A stretch of 64,000 bases of DNA, from contig CAZWDO010000017.1 of NCBI GenBank assembly GCA_964632485.1, positions 17,689 to 81,688 of the forward strand, read 5' to 3'. The notes under the pieces were generated by a model that saw only the letters and a program-made list of their open reading frames with translations, searched no databases and was not told the DNA's origin. Position numbers and translations under genes: made by a program. This stretch comes from CAZWDO01 sp964632485 [NCBI: uncultured bacterium] (GTDB lineage Bacteria; JAGOEH01). The first letter of the stretch is position 1. Every line of letters begins with the position of its first letter. Shown here one piece after another: positions 17,858-26,030 of the stretch.

Positions 17858-19478
17858 ATTGCGGACAGATGCCCTTTATGGCATTCTGTTCGGGGTGATT
17901 TTTTTTTACAATCACCTTTCGGCGTTTGATTCATGGCGCGATGAACGACTCTACTTTTACTTTGAACGCTTAACAGCGTCTCATAATATAGCCCCGGTTG
18001 CGCCGTTTCATCAGCCCCTGGGATACGAAAACCTTCGCGCTATTTTTAAGCATCTTAACACGGAGGCGCTGAATAGTGAGCAACTCTCCGGATATTGGTT
18101 TTTTACCCAACAATTCAATCCCGATTCACTGCTTTCCGACGCTCGCTCTCCTTCAAACTGGCGTTCATTAATTTCACAATCCAATAAATCGTTTCTATAT
18201 TGGTCCCATCCGGAGAAAGGGATTCTGGCCATTCATCTGCTTGGAAATAGCGGTACCATCAGCCGGATTTCCCCGGATGAGCAGCTCGCTCCCTATATCC
18301 GTTTCGGCGGTTCTATCGAGGGCTATATGCCGGCTCTTCATCTTTCTTTTTCAATCCGGGGATACAATGGAATCGTTCTGGCAAATAAACAGTTAGCCTT
18401 GCATAAACGTGAATTTTCCTATACCTATAAATTAAGTGAGACTGAAGAAAGCGCTTATCTGGACGATACGGCCGGCGAACTGGTTTTTGAAAATTCGCAG
18501 TTATATATGAGTTTGGGGCGTAATCATTTTAAAGTGGGGTATGGTGAATTAACGCCGCTTTGGGGAACTAATCACCCCCCCTGCGATCGGTTGTTTATGA
18601 AATTACTTCTCGACCCGCTTGAAATGACCGCAATTCATGCCAAATTGATGGGGGAAGAGATCATGATAGCCGATTCGATCCGCGGTGGAGTTCGCCAGAT
18701 TTCTGAAAAGTATTTCGCTTATCATCGCTTCGCATTCAATTTGGGCAGGTACACGCAAATTGCCGCCGGCGAAATGGTCATTTACGCGGAACGAGGACTT
18801 GATCTTTCTTATTTGAATCCGTTTCAGTTTTATAAATCAGCGGAACACAACAACCGTGATCGGGATAATACGGTATTATTTCTGGATTTTTTTACAAATT
18901 GCTGGCGAAATTGGCGATTTTTCGCCGTTTTTATGTTGGATGACATGAATTTCTCTTACCTGGGGACCGACTGGTGGGGAAATAAAACCCTGTGGCACCT
19001 GGGCGCTATATGCTATGAAATGGAACGCTGGACCCCTCTGAGCTTATCGGTCGAGTACTTGCGCATTTCTCCCTATTTCTTTAGCCATCGACTGGCTAAC
19101 CGTAATTTCTCAACTTCAAGGTATCCCCTGGGTAATGATATCCAGCCAAATAGCGATTATAGCCTGGGAACTATCAAATGGATGCCGGATGCTCGTTGGT
19201 TTTGTAAATTTAAGCTGGGATTTTTACGGCATGGCGCTAATTTTACAGCCGAAAATGATTCCCTCGTCAATACCGGCGGCGATATTAACCTGGGACATCG
19301 CGAGTTCGATAGCGAATCGGCTCGTTTTCTCGCCGGTGATTTGCAATGCTATTGGGATTGGGGTATTGAGTGCGAATGGGAACCCATTCGTAACTGGTTC
19401 GTCAGAAGTTCGGTCGTTGGGTCTCAACAACCGAACTCCAGCGTTTTCTTTTATCTTGATTGGACTATCTGGTTTTAA
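17835..19478 (+). CDS. Wzi-like capsule-assembly outer-membrane barrel protein
   Basis: 547 residues from the ATG at 17835, which lies inside the end of the glycosyltransferase gene. A signal-like segment (LYGILFGVIFFYNHLSAFD) leads into a long protein of alternating hydrophobic strands ending in WTIWF, a terminal aromatic as in outer-membrane barrels. GELTPLWGTNHPPCDRLFM, the HRFAFNL...AAGEMVIYAERG stretch and SYLNPFQFY match the pattern of the Wzi capsule-assembly family (surface attachment of capsular polysaccharide). Together with the upstream glycosyltransferase this suggests a small surface-polymer module. No Wza, Wzc or polymerase is present, so the system is incomplete here. It meets the Cbp1-like gene tail to tail with a 4-base overlap. 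Confidence 0.65.
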   Translation: MSGNRFAKLRTDALYGILFGVIFFYNHLSAFDSWRDERLYFYFERLTASHNIAPVAPFHQPLGYENLRAIFKHLNTEALNSEQLSGYWFFTQQFNPDSLLSDARSPSNWRSLISQSNKSFLYWSHPEKGILAIHLLGNSGTISRISPDEQLAPYIRFGGSIEGYMPALHLSFSIRGYNGIVLANKQLALHKREFSYTYKLSETEESAYLDDTAGELVFENSQLYMSLGRNHFKVGYGELTPLWGTNHPPCDRLFMKLLLDPLEMTAIHAKLMGEEIMIADSIRGGVRQISEKYFAYHRFAFNLGRYTQIAAGEMVIYAERGLDLSYLNPFQFYKSAEHNNRDRDNTVLFLDFFTNCWRNWRFFAVFMLDDMNFSYLGTDWWGNKTLWHLGAICYEMERWTPLSLSVEYLRISPYFFSHRLANRNFSTSRYPLGNDIQPNSDYSLGTIKWMPDARWFCKFKLGFLRHGANFTAENDSLVNTGGDINLGHREFDSESARFLAGDLQCYWDWGIECEWEPIRNWFVRSSVVGSQQPNSSVFFYLDWTIWF

Positions 19479-20332
19479 TCGATCATAATCACTAAGTATT
19501 GAACTTTACGGAACTCTTCAATATTAACAACTTTAAGTACCGTAATTCCTTCCTGTTCCTCTTCAAGTGTAAAGGCGTTTATATTTTGGGGTGACATGAT
19601 CTTTACCTTCTTCTTGGGATGATCGATTGTCAGTATTGAGTCGCTCGTCAAATCAAAACTTGTAAATTTGGCCAAGTCCAGATCACTGGTAATTTTAGCG
19701 ACCTTGCGCATTCCCAGTATTCCGCCTTTTTCCTCTATAATACCCATATTCTTTAATTCTTTTTTGACATTGATAATATAATAGATGGTATTGAGAGCTT
19801 GGCTCTGATCCTTAATCACGGTGTTCTTTTGGGAGATTTCCTGCTGCTGGCCCGTAATAACTTCTCCTAATTTGGAGATATCGGTTTTTAGACTATCGAT
19901 TGTCCCTTGTAAAAAGGTGATTTGATTTTCATAGCCAATTATTTTTTCACGAAGTTGAACGATCATTTTATCAAGTGAACTGATCTTTACCCCGCGATTT
20001 TTACTCTCTTCTTCAAGCAGTTTGATGCGGGCTTTGCTTTCCTCAATAATCGATTCCATCTGTTTAATGCGATTATTGATTCGTTCACGCTGGTTTTCCT
20101 CGGTTTGTCCATTTTCCAAATCCAGATTGAGTTGTTCCAACATGTGATTGCGATTGAATACATAACTCAAGGTATCATCGATACTATTCACCATGGTGAT
20201 GGTTGAATCGTAAAAAGCGGTAATGGTTTGTTTTTCCTGCGCTAATTGCTTCTTGTCCTGATTTAAACGATAAAGGAAAAACGCTAACACCACAATCACA
20301 ACCGCCAGAACGGGGATAATCATTTTTTTCAT
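19475..20332 (-). CDS. Cbp1-family-like coiled-coil membrane protein
   Basis: 285 residues. One N-terminal membrane segment (about 4-21) is followed by a long coiled coil (about 25-180) rich in Glu, Lys and Gln heptads, then a small globular C-terminal domain with YYIINVKKELKNMGIIEE, GGILGMRKV and a final FRKVQYLVIMID. This C-terminal pattern (YY.I...KEL...G.I...GG..G, closing with YLVI) matches proteins annotated as Cbp1-family collagen-binding adhesins in Bacteroidetes. Binding to collagen should not be assumed here. It is anchored in the inner membrane with the coiled coil in the periplasm, or possibly surface exposed. The start overlaps the previous stop by ATGA, so it is the last gene of the TRAP operon. 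Confidence 0.6.
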   Translation of the reverse strand: MKKMIIPVLAVVIVVLAFFLYRLNQDKKQLAQEKQTITAFYDSTITMVNSIDDTLSYVFNRNHMLEQLNLDLENGQTEENQRERINNRIKQMESIIEESKARIKLLEEESKNRGVKISSLDKMIVQLREKIIGYENQITFLQGTIDSLKTDISKLGEVITGQQQEISQKNTVIKDQSQALNTIYYIINVKKELKNMGIIEEKGGILGMRKVAKITSDLDLAKFTSFDLTSDSILTIDHPKKKVKIMSPQNINAFTLEEEQEGITVLKVVNIEEFRKVQYLVIMID

Positions 20333-20718
20333 GCAGACTCCTTGTAATAAATGTTTTTATGTTGACGAAAAAAAGGGTTCAAATAATATAACCAAAAGAG
20401 GGGCGCCATTAATGGAGAGGCAAATACCATTAAAAATGCCCAAGTCAGCTTTCGGGTCTTAGTCCATTGCGGGAAATAGAATACGTACAGGATAAAAAAA
20501 ACGGTGATGATGATATGCCAAACTGAAAGATAAATAAGAGATTGACGTAACCATAGATAGGCATCATGGATTTGAGGCCAGGAATACCAGGGTTGGTCTA
20601 TGACTATACCTTGTACTTGAAAGTACAGCAGTATCAGTACGCCCAGCGTATCCAATGTCAGACTCCAGCATAAAATTCCACAGGTTAAATGCAGAAAACT
20701 GCGCCATTTTTTTAGCAT
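20329..20718 (-). CDS. Small three-span membrane protein of unknown function
   Basis: 129 residues. Hydrophobic spans lie at about 9-32, 58-82 and 90-112, with a positively charged C-terminal tail. I recognise no family. It sits between the TRAP large permease (4 bases from its stop) and the Cbp1-like gene (4-base overlap), so it is transcribed with the TRAP system and may be an accessory factor for it. That role is inferred only from position. Confidence 0.6.
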   Translation of the reverse strand: MLKKWRSFLHLTCGILCWSLTLDTLGVLILLYFQVQGIVIDQPWYSWPQIHDAYLWLRQSLIYLSVWHIIITVFFILYVFYFPQWTKTRKLTWAFLMVFASPLMAPLFWLYYLNPFFRQHKNIYYKESA

Positions 20719-20722
20719 AACA

Positions 20723-21988
20723 TCAATCGGGCAATAAAAATAAACTAAGCTCGGGAATATAGGTGATCAGCATCAACGCAATTAACAGGAGTATAATATA
20801 AGGGATTGATGCTTTATAAACATTAATGATCGATTGGTTGAAACGAAATGAGGAGAGAAAAAGATTGAGTCCGACGGGAGGCGTTAAGTATCCGATTTCC
20901 AGATTGGTTAAAAAAATGATACCCAAATGCACTGGGTTGATATTGAACTCCCGGGCAACCGGTAATATAATGGGAACAACTACCATAATAGCGGAAAAAA
21001 TATCCATCATACAGCCGACAACGATTAAAAAGAGATTGAGTAGTATTAAAAAAACCAATTTGCTGGAAATATAAACCTCGATCCATTCAAAAAGCTTCAT
21101 GGGTATCTCTTCATCAATAAGATAGTTGGTCAATCCCAGCGCCATGCCCATGATAATCAAGATACCGCCGACCATGACCATACTTTCCTGGATAATCGGC
21201 AATAAATTTTTTTTGATGGAAAGATCTTTTTTTATAAAGAATTCGACGATAAACACATAGATCGCTGTTATGACAGCCGCTTCATTAATGGTGATAATGC
21301 CTTTAAGAATAAATAAAAGGATCATGCCGGGAATCGGGATTTCCCAGGCTACGTCTTTAATCGCATTGCCGAAGAGTTTCCAGGAAAAGGACACCTTCTG
21401 TTGAGCGACCGGTGGGGCTTGAGTCAGAGCATAGACGGATAGAATGATAATGAGTAAAAATCCGGGGATTAAGCCGGCAATAAATAATTGTTCAATACTG
21501 GTTTCGCTAAAAATCCCGTAGAGAATGATCGGGAGACTGGGAGGGAAGAGTAAACCCAGACTGCCGGAAGTGGTGACCAAACCCAGCGCAAATTTTTCCC
21601 GATAGTGTTGCTGAATCAGGATAGGATAAACTAATCCGCCAATGGCAATGATAGTGACACCGGAAGCGCCGGTAAAAGCCGTAAAGAGAGCGCAAATCAG
21701 CAGCGTCATGATAGCCAGACCTCCCCGTAAATGGGCAAAAAGCTGTTCTGATAAGTGGATCAGCCGTCGGGGCGCATTGCTTTCGGATAAAATATACCCG
21801 GCAAAGGTAAAAAAAGGGATGGCCAGCAACATTGGCGTTGTGGTAATACGGTACATTTCGATAATAATAGCCGATATGTCAATATCGGCCGCGGCAAACA
21901 AAATCAGGGCAATGCTGCCAATTATAGCGAATAAAGGGGTTCTTAACAGGGCTAAAATTATCAGAACAGCAATCATTATCCACGTCAT
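20723..21988 (-). CDS. dctM: TRAP transporter large permease (DctM family)
   Basis: 421 residues with about 12 hydrophobic spans, the normal size of DctM, the sodium-driven transport subunit of tripartite ATP-independent periplasmic transporters. Family motifs seen are IPFFTFAGYILSES, ALFTAFTGASGVTIIAIGG, GLLFPPSLPIILYG and the second-half counterparts GCMMDIFSAIMVVVPIILP and NLEIGYLTPPVGLNLF. It imports a substrate delivered by the DctP protein encoded two genes upstream. The start overlaps the dctQ stop by ATGA. The substrate is unknown. Confidence 0.93.
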   Translation of the reverse strand: MTWIMIAVLIILALLRTPLFAIIGSIALILFAAADIDISAIIIEMYRITTTPMLLAIPFFTFAGYILSESNAPRRLIHLSEQLFAHLRGGLAIMTLLICALFTAFTGASGVTIIAIGGLVYPILIQQHYREKFALGLVTTSGSLGLLFPPSLPIILYGIFSETSIEQLFIAGLIPGFLLIIILSVYALTQAPPVAQQKVSFSWKLFGNAIKDVAWEIPIPGMILLFILKGIITINEAAVITAIYVFIVEFFIKKDLSIKKNLLPIIQESMVMVGGILIIMGMALGLTNYLIDEEIPMKLFEWIEVYISSKLVFLILLNLFLIVVGCMMDIFSAIMVVVPIILPVAREFNINPVHLGIIFLTNLEIGYLTPPVGLNLFLSSFRFNQSIINVYKASIPYIILLLIALMLITYIPELSLFLLPD

Positions 21989-22503
21989 GGCGCGGGAACT
22001 CCTGTTTCTTCATAGTGGGAAGTGGTTAATAAATTGATAATTCGGAGGAACAATCGCAACCCGATAAACGCAAAACCGATCGGAAGGACCAGTATAAAAT
22101 ACCAATTCTGCCAATTTAGGATAAAAGTGGTACTATACTCTTTTTCCATCGCAAGAAAATTCATGGAGGCTTTTGCCATAAAAAAAACAATGAGGATAGT
22201 GACCCCATAAGTCAAAATATAACTGATCCGTTTCCAATAGGGATTCAAAAACTTTGTGACCACTTCCATTCCGATAAAGCGATCGTTCCGAAGTCCCAGA
22301 CTGGTGCCGAAAAGACAAAACCACAGAATCAGGTAACGCGTCAAAGGATCGATCCAGAGCAAACCACTATGGAAAAAATAGCGGAGGATAATTTGCAAGA
22401 GCATTAACGATAGGGATAATCCAAGAGAGATGGCCAATAGTGATTTTTCAATCACTGTCAGCAATCGGTCAATTTGGTGAATTGTTTTTTGCGCGGAATT
22501 CAT
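21985..22503 (-). CDS. dctQ: TRAP transporter small permease (DctQ family)
   Basis: 172 residues with four membrane spans, as in DctQ, the small membrane subunit that pairs with DctM. The LWIDPLTRYLILWFCLFGTSLGLRNDRFIGMEV region carries the family's W.....R....W....G...G.r...H.....v pattern. It overlaps the binding-protein gene by 35 bases and the large permease by 4, showing translational coupling. Confidence 0.9.
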   Translation of the reverse strand: MNSAQKTIHQIDRLLTVIEKSLLAISLGLSLSLMLLQIILRYFFHSGLLWIDPLTRYLILWFCLFGTSLGLRNDRFIGMEVVTKFLNPYWKRISYILTYGVTILIVFFMAKASMNFLAMEKEYSTTFILNWQNWYFILVLPIGFAFIGLRLFLRIINLLTTSHYEETGVPAP

Positions 22504-23473
22504 TTAAAGTATCTTCAACTTTTTTTAACAGTTCGGGCGAATAGAGGGATTGAGCCATTTTGGTGCGGGCTTTCTCACCGGCCAGGCGAATGGTCTCTAA
22601 ATCTTTCGGGTTTTTGATTGTGGTGAGTTTCAATCCTTTTTTCTTCATTTCTTCGATGGATTTCATATTGTCTTCCCGGCTCAGTTTAATCAGCTTTTGC
22701 ATATACGTGCGGCCATACCCTCTCATCATCCGTTGTTCTTCGGGGGTGAGCGTTTGCCAGATATCTTTACTGATCAGAATAGCGCCGATCGCGTTTGCCA
22801 GGGGCAGCTCCAGCATATAATTGATTTTTGTGTACCATTGCAGGGAAACCGCTCCCAGGGGAGATACATAAAGTCCGTCAATCATTCCGGTTTGCAATGC
22901 GGTAAGAACATCTGTTACATTCATGGGAATCGGTTTGAAACCCAACGCGTCAAATGTAGCCTTTGCTACCGGGTCCCCTTCCCACATCCACATTTTTATG
23001 CCGTTGAGGTCTTGAATAGAAGTTACTGGTTTCTTGGTAAAAATATAGACAAATCCGACTTCCGCCCATCCCAGCAAAATAAAATTTTTCTTTTCAAACT
23101 TAGCGGAAAAATCATCAAACAGCAATTGCTGAATCAGATCGGCTTCTTCATTGGAGTTTAATAAAAAAGGAGCATCAAAAATTCGGACTTCCGGGAGGAT
23201 TTCTCCCAGGGCAACGCCCGTAAAACCGCCAGCATGAAGCTGCCCCATGCGGATTTTACGCAACACATCAATTTCATTGCCGCTCACTCCACCGGGATAA
23301 ATACGAAATGAAATTTTTTCTTTTGATTCTTCCTGGATAATCTGATTGTACTCTTCCATGACATTCAGCCAGGTTGAACCCCGCGGCGCCAGGGATGCAA
23401 ATTTGATTTTGATCTTTTCAGCATAAATACTAATACTCAAAAGAAGTACCAGGATTATTGAAAAAATACGCAT
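22469..23473 (-). CDS. dctP: TRAP transporter substrate-binding protein (DctP/TatP-like)
   Basis: 334 residues. I chose the ATG at 23473, preceded by AAAGGAG; a GTG five codons upstream overlaps that site. Signal peptide about 1-18 (SIYAEK), then the periplasmic binding fold: KFASLAPRGSTWLNVM, YPGGVSGNEIDVLRKIRMGQL and VLTALQTGMIDGLYVSP. Most DctP proteins bind carboxylates through an arginine in the G.K.R motif. Here that place reads GIKMWMWEGDP, with Trp instead of Arg, as in the subgroup that pairs with a TatT lipoprotein. A TatT gene lies just upstream. The ligand is therefore probably not a simple carboxylate (inference). It has its own promoter. Confidence 0.9.
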   Translation of the reverse strand: MRIFSIILVLLLSISIYAEKIKIKFASLAPRGSTWLNVMEEYNQIIQEESKEKISFRIYPGGVSGNEIDVLRKIRMGQLHAGGFTGVALGEILPEVRIFDAPFLLNSNEEADLIQQLLFDDFSAKFEKKNFILLGWAEVGFVYIFTKKPVTSIQDLNGIKMWMWEGDPVAKATFDALGFKPIPMNVTDVLTALQTGMIDGLYVSPLGAVSLQWYTKINYMLELPLANAIGAILISKDIWQTLTPEEQRMMRGYGRTYMQKLIKLSREDNMKSIEEMKKKGLKLTTIKNPKDLETIRLAGEKARTKMAQSLYSPELLKKVEDTLNEFRAKNNSPN

Positions 23474-23494
23474 TTTAACTCCTTTCACTAATTA

Positions 23495-23523
23495 AACATA
23501 CTATTTTTCAAACCAAAAGTCAA
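23495..23523 (-). promoter_or_regulatory. Internal sigma-70 promoter for the TRAP genes
   Basis: Minus strand TTGACT (23523-23518), 17 bases, TATGTT (23500-23495). It sits in the 51-base gap after the TatT gene and 22 bases before the binding-protein start. Confidence 0.6.
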
Positions 23524-23524
23524 G

Positions 23525-24367
23525 TTAAAAATAATTCTCCTTTTGTTTTATCAAATCTCTGATTCTGTCGATGGCGATTTGATTAGCCAGACGGAATTCG
23601 GGATAACGGTCCAAGGGGAAAGCCATGACTTCTGCTACGGTTTTATCAAATAGTTCTTCATCCATTGTGGTCAGACAATAGTATTTTAAAAAATAATAGT
23701 GAGTCAGCAAAAAATTCCGGTGGTTACCGTTAAACGCTGTTTCAAAATGGAGCCGGCTTTTTTCGATATCGCCCCCGGCAAGGGGTGGGAGCATGGCATA
23801 ATAGGCGCCCCAAAAGATATGAACGGAATAGTAATAGTAGTCCGGGATAGTCAGGGTAATCTGATCCATCATGATCGTGATCGGTGTGAGGGCCATCGCC
23901 GCCGATGGTTCCGATATCTGAAGGTTGATCGCGCAGGACCAGTTGAAAGCATACCAGAAAAGCAGCGGTAATTTCTCTTTTGGAGTATTTTTTACATAAT
24001 TGTTTAGCGTTTCCGGGGACAACTGGGCGGGATCATATCCCAGAATTTTTTCAGCTATCTCCATCCCTTTGTGATAAAGGGCAATAGCCCGTAATGTATC
24101 CCTGTTTTCCACATAACCCAGAGAATAACTACAATAGGCCTGGCTGCCTAAAATAGCATAATTGATATCCCCGGGATATGAATACAATAGACCTTCGATT
24201 AATTTTAAACCCGTAGGAAGCGCTGCCTCTGCCAGTACCGCATCGGATTCTTCAAATAAAGCGGTAACCGTACCACGCATAATCGAATCAATTTCCTTTT
24301 TAGCCAGTCGTGAAGGAATTCCGCAGGATATGAACAAAAACAATAAAAAAAACAATAAACGCTTCAT
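23525..24367 (-). CDS. TRAP-associated TatT lipoprotein
   Basis: 280 residues. The N-terminus is a lipoprotein signal with a Cys near residue 15 (LFLFISCGIP). The mature part is helical with TPR-like repeats: GLKLIEGLLYSYPGDINYAILGSQAYCSYSLG, ALYHKGMEIAEKIL, LPLLFWYAFNWSCAINL and a YYYYSVHIFWGAYYAMLPPLAGGD segment. This matches the TatT component (TRAP transporter T-component), known from Treponema as a trimeric lipoprotein that binds the DctP-like partner and may pass a hydrophobic ligand. Its position directly before dctP, dctQ and dctM supports that assignment. Confidence 0.85.
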   Translation of the reverse strand: MKRLLFFLLFLFISCGIPSRLAKKEIDSIMRGTVTALFEESDAVLAEAALPTGLKLIEGLLYSYPGDINYAILGSQAYCSYSLGYVENRDTLRAIALYHKGMEIAEKILGYDPAQLSPETLNNYVKNTPKEKLPLLFWYAFNWSCAINLQISEPSAAMALTPITIMMDQITLTIPDYYYYSVHIFWGAYYAMLPPLAGGDIEKSRLHFETAFNGNHRNFLLTHYYFLKYYCLTTMDEELFDKTVAEVMAFPLDRYPEFRLANQIAIDRIRDLIKQKENYF

Positions 24368-24385
24368 AACCCATCCTTTCTTAGC

Positions 24386-24709
24386 TTAGGGTCGGGTCAG
24401 TTTTTTCAGAATCTTGATTTCAGTCCGGCTCAGGCGCAAGTATTGATTTAAACTGCCAACAGGCGGCAGGGTTCCCATGCGGGTTCTTAAATCAATGAGT
24501 TGACGGGCTTTTTGGGGCCCAATCCGGGGTAGTTCCATCAATTGCTCGCGGCTTGCCTGAGAAAGCGATAAGGGCTGATTCCCAAGGATATCGATTCTGC
24601 TGCTCCATAAATGATTCTGAAGGCAATAGCCAGCAATAAAAAGAAATATTAACCCACAGAACAGAATACGTTCTTTTTTTGAAAACCGAAAAAAAGCGCG
24701 GAAACTCAT
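24386..24709 (-). CDS. ComEA-like helix-hairpin-helix protein
   Basis: 107 residues: one N-terminal membrane span (about 13-32) and a C-terminal helix-hairpin-helix domain (about 47-105) with the ASREQLMELPRIGPQKARQLIDLR core. ComEA-type proteins bind DNA at the outer face of the cytoplasmic membrane during natural transformation. No other competence genes are in the window, so the role here is uncertain. It overlaps the mtaB stop by ATGA. Confidence 0.8.
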   Translation of the reverse strand: MSFRAFFRFSKKERILFCGLIFLFIAGYCLQNHLWSSRIDILGNQPLSLSQASREQLMELPRIGPQKARQLIDLRTRMGTLPPVGSLNQYLRLSRTEIKILKKLTRP

Positions 24710-26028
24710 GGGACTAAAGTTCCGATGACTCGTTCCTGGGGATCGACATATTCAAGCTGAGTCTGGACAAATTGATTTACATCCGGGCGAGATGTACGGA
24801 AATGAACGCGGATGTAATTGGAGGTTAAGCCGTTCCACCATTGTCCGTCGATTAGTTGAGATTCCACTAATATTTCCATTTTTTTATCTATAAACTGATT
24901 ATAGAATTCACGGCGCTTATACCGTCCCAGGGCAATTATCTGATTGGTACGTTCCTGTATGGTTTCTTTGGATAGTTTGGGTTGCATCAGGGAGGATTTT
25001 GTGCCGGGCCGGTCGGAATAGCTGAAAACATGAATGTAACACGGAGGCAGATCCTTTGTGAATTGGTAGGTGTCTTGAAAATCGCTCTCTTGTTCGCCTG
25101 GATGGCCGATAATCAGATCAAGGCCGATTCCGATCTCCGGGATTTTGTTGGTAATCATGTTAATCAATCGATTATAATCCGATGTGGTATAATGTCGGTT
25201 CATTACTTTTAATATTCGGTTGGAACCGCTTTGCAGAGGAATATGAAGGTGTCGGCAAATACGGGGTGTATAGCCGATGAAATCGATCAGCTCTTCTGAA
25301 AATTCGTTGGGTTCGATTGATGTCAGACGAATCCGGGCGATACTGGTTTCTTTGATGATTCTTTTCAACAAGGGCAGCAATAAATAGTCGTCTTGCTCCA
25401 AACCGTACTTGCCGATATGGATGCCGGTAAGTACGATCTCCTTGAAATTCTGTTCCTGAAAAATCGCGATCTGTTCGATTACGCGATCCAGGGACCGACT
25501 TCTGTATTTACCGCGCAAATAGGGGATGATGCAGTAGGAACAAAACGCCTCGCAGCCGTCCTGGATTTTGAGGAAAGCGCGGGTTCGTTCGGTGAAATGA
25601 TGAAGCAATTGTTCATTGGCATGAAATTGATACTCTGCGAGATGCCGATGGACAAAAATAAAGGGAAACCCGGTCTTTTGACCTGATTTATAAAACCGCT
25701 TTAAAAAAAGTTGGATATCTTCTTTTTCCAAATTGCCCAGGATCAGGTCAATCCCGTCTATTGTCGCTAATTCCTGCGCATGCAATTGGGCCATGCAACC
25801 TGTTACTACGATAAAAGCTTTGGGATTCTGGTTGATGAAGCGCCGTATATATTGCCGGGCGCGCTGTTCACTTTTTTGAGTGACCGCGCAGGTATTGAAG
25901 ATCAATAGGTCGGCTTTTGCGGGGGTGTCAACGATTCCAATATCCATTTGGGAAAGAATCTCTTTAATGCTTTCAATTTCATAGCGGTTGACTTTGCATC
26001 CGAATGAAATCAGATAGGCGTGATCCAT
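24706..26028 (-). CDS. mtaB: tRNA N6-threonylcarbamoyladenosine(37) C2-methylthiotransferase
   Basis: 440 residues, the usual MtaB size. This radical-SAM enzyme converts t6A37 to ms2t6A37 in tRNAs reading ANN codons. The N-terminal UPF0004 domain carries its three cluster cysteines (Cys11 in SFGCKVNRYE, Cys47 in NTCAVT, Cys78 in TGCMAQ). The radical-SAM domain has the C159-x3-C163-x2-C166 motif in QDGCEAFCSYC. A short C-terminal TRAM-like region follows. CKVN rather than the CQMN of MiaB/RimO relatives supports MtaB. It is in the minus-strand gene train, 2 bases after the fusion peptidase gene. Confidence 0.92.
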   Translation of the reverse strand: MDHAYLISFGCKVNRYEIESIKEILSQMDIGIVDTPAKADLLIFNTCAVTQKSEQRARQYIRRFINQNPKAFIVVTGCMAQLHAQELATIDGIDLILGNLEKEDIQLFLKRFYKSGQKTGFPFIFVHRHLAEYQFHANEQLLHHFTERTRAFLKIQDGCEAFCSYCIIPYLRGKYRSRSLDRVIEQIAIFQEQNFKEIVLTGIHIGKYGLEQDDYLLLPLLKRIIKETSIARIRLTSIEPNEFSEELIDFIGYTPRICRHLHIPLQSGSNRILKVMNRHYTTSDYNRLINMITNKIPEIGIGLDLIIGHPGEQESDFQDTYQFTKDLPPCYIHVFSYSDRPGTKSSLMQPKLSKETIQERTNQIIALGRYKRREFYNQFIDKKMEILVESQLIDGQWWNGLTSNYIRVHFRTSRPDVNQFVQTQLEYVDPQERVIGTLVP

Positions 26029-26030
26029 CG

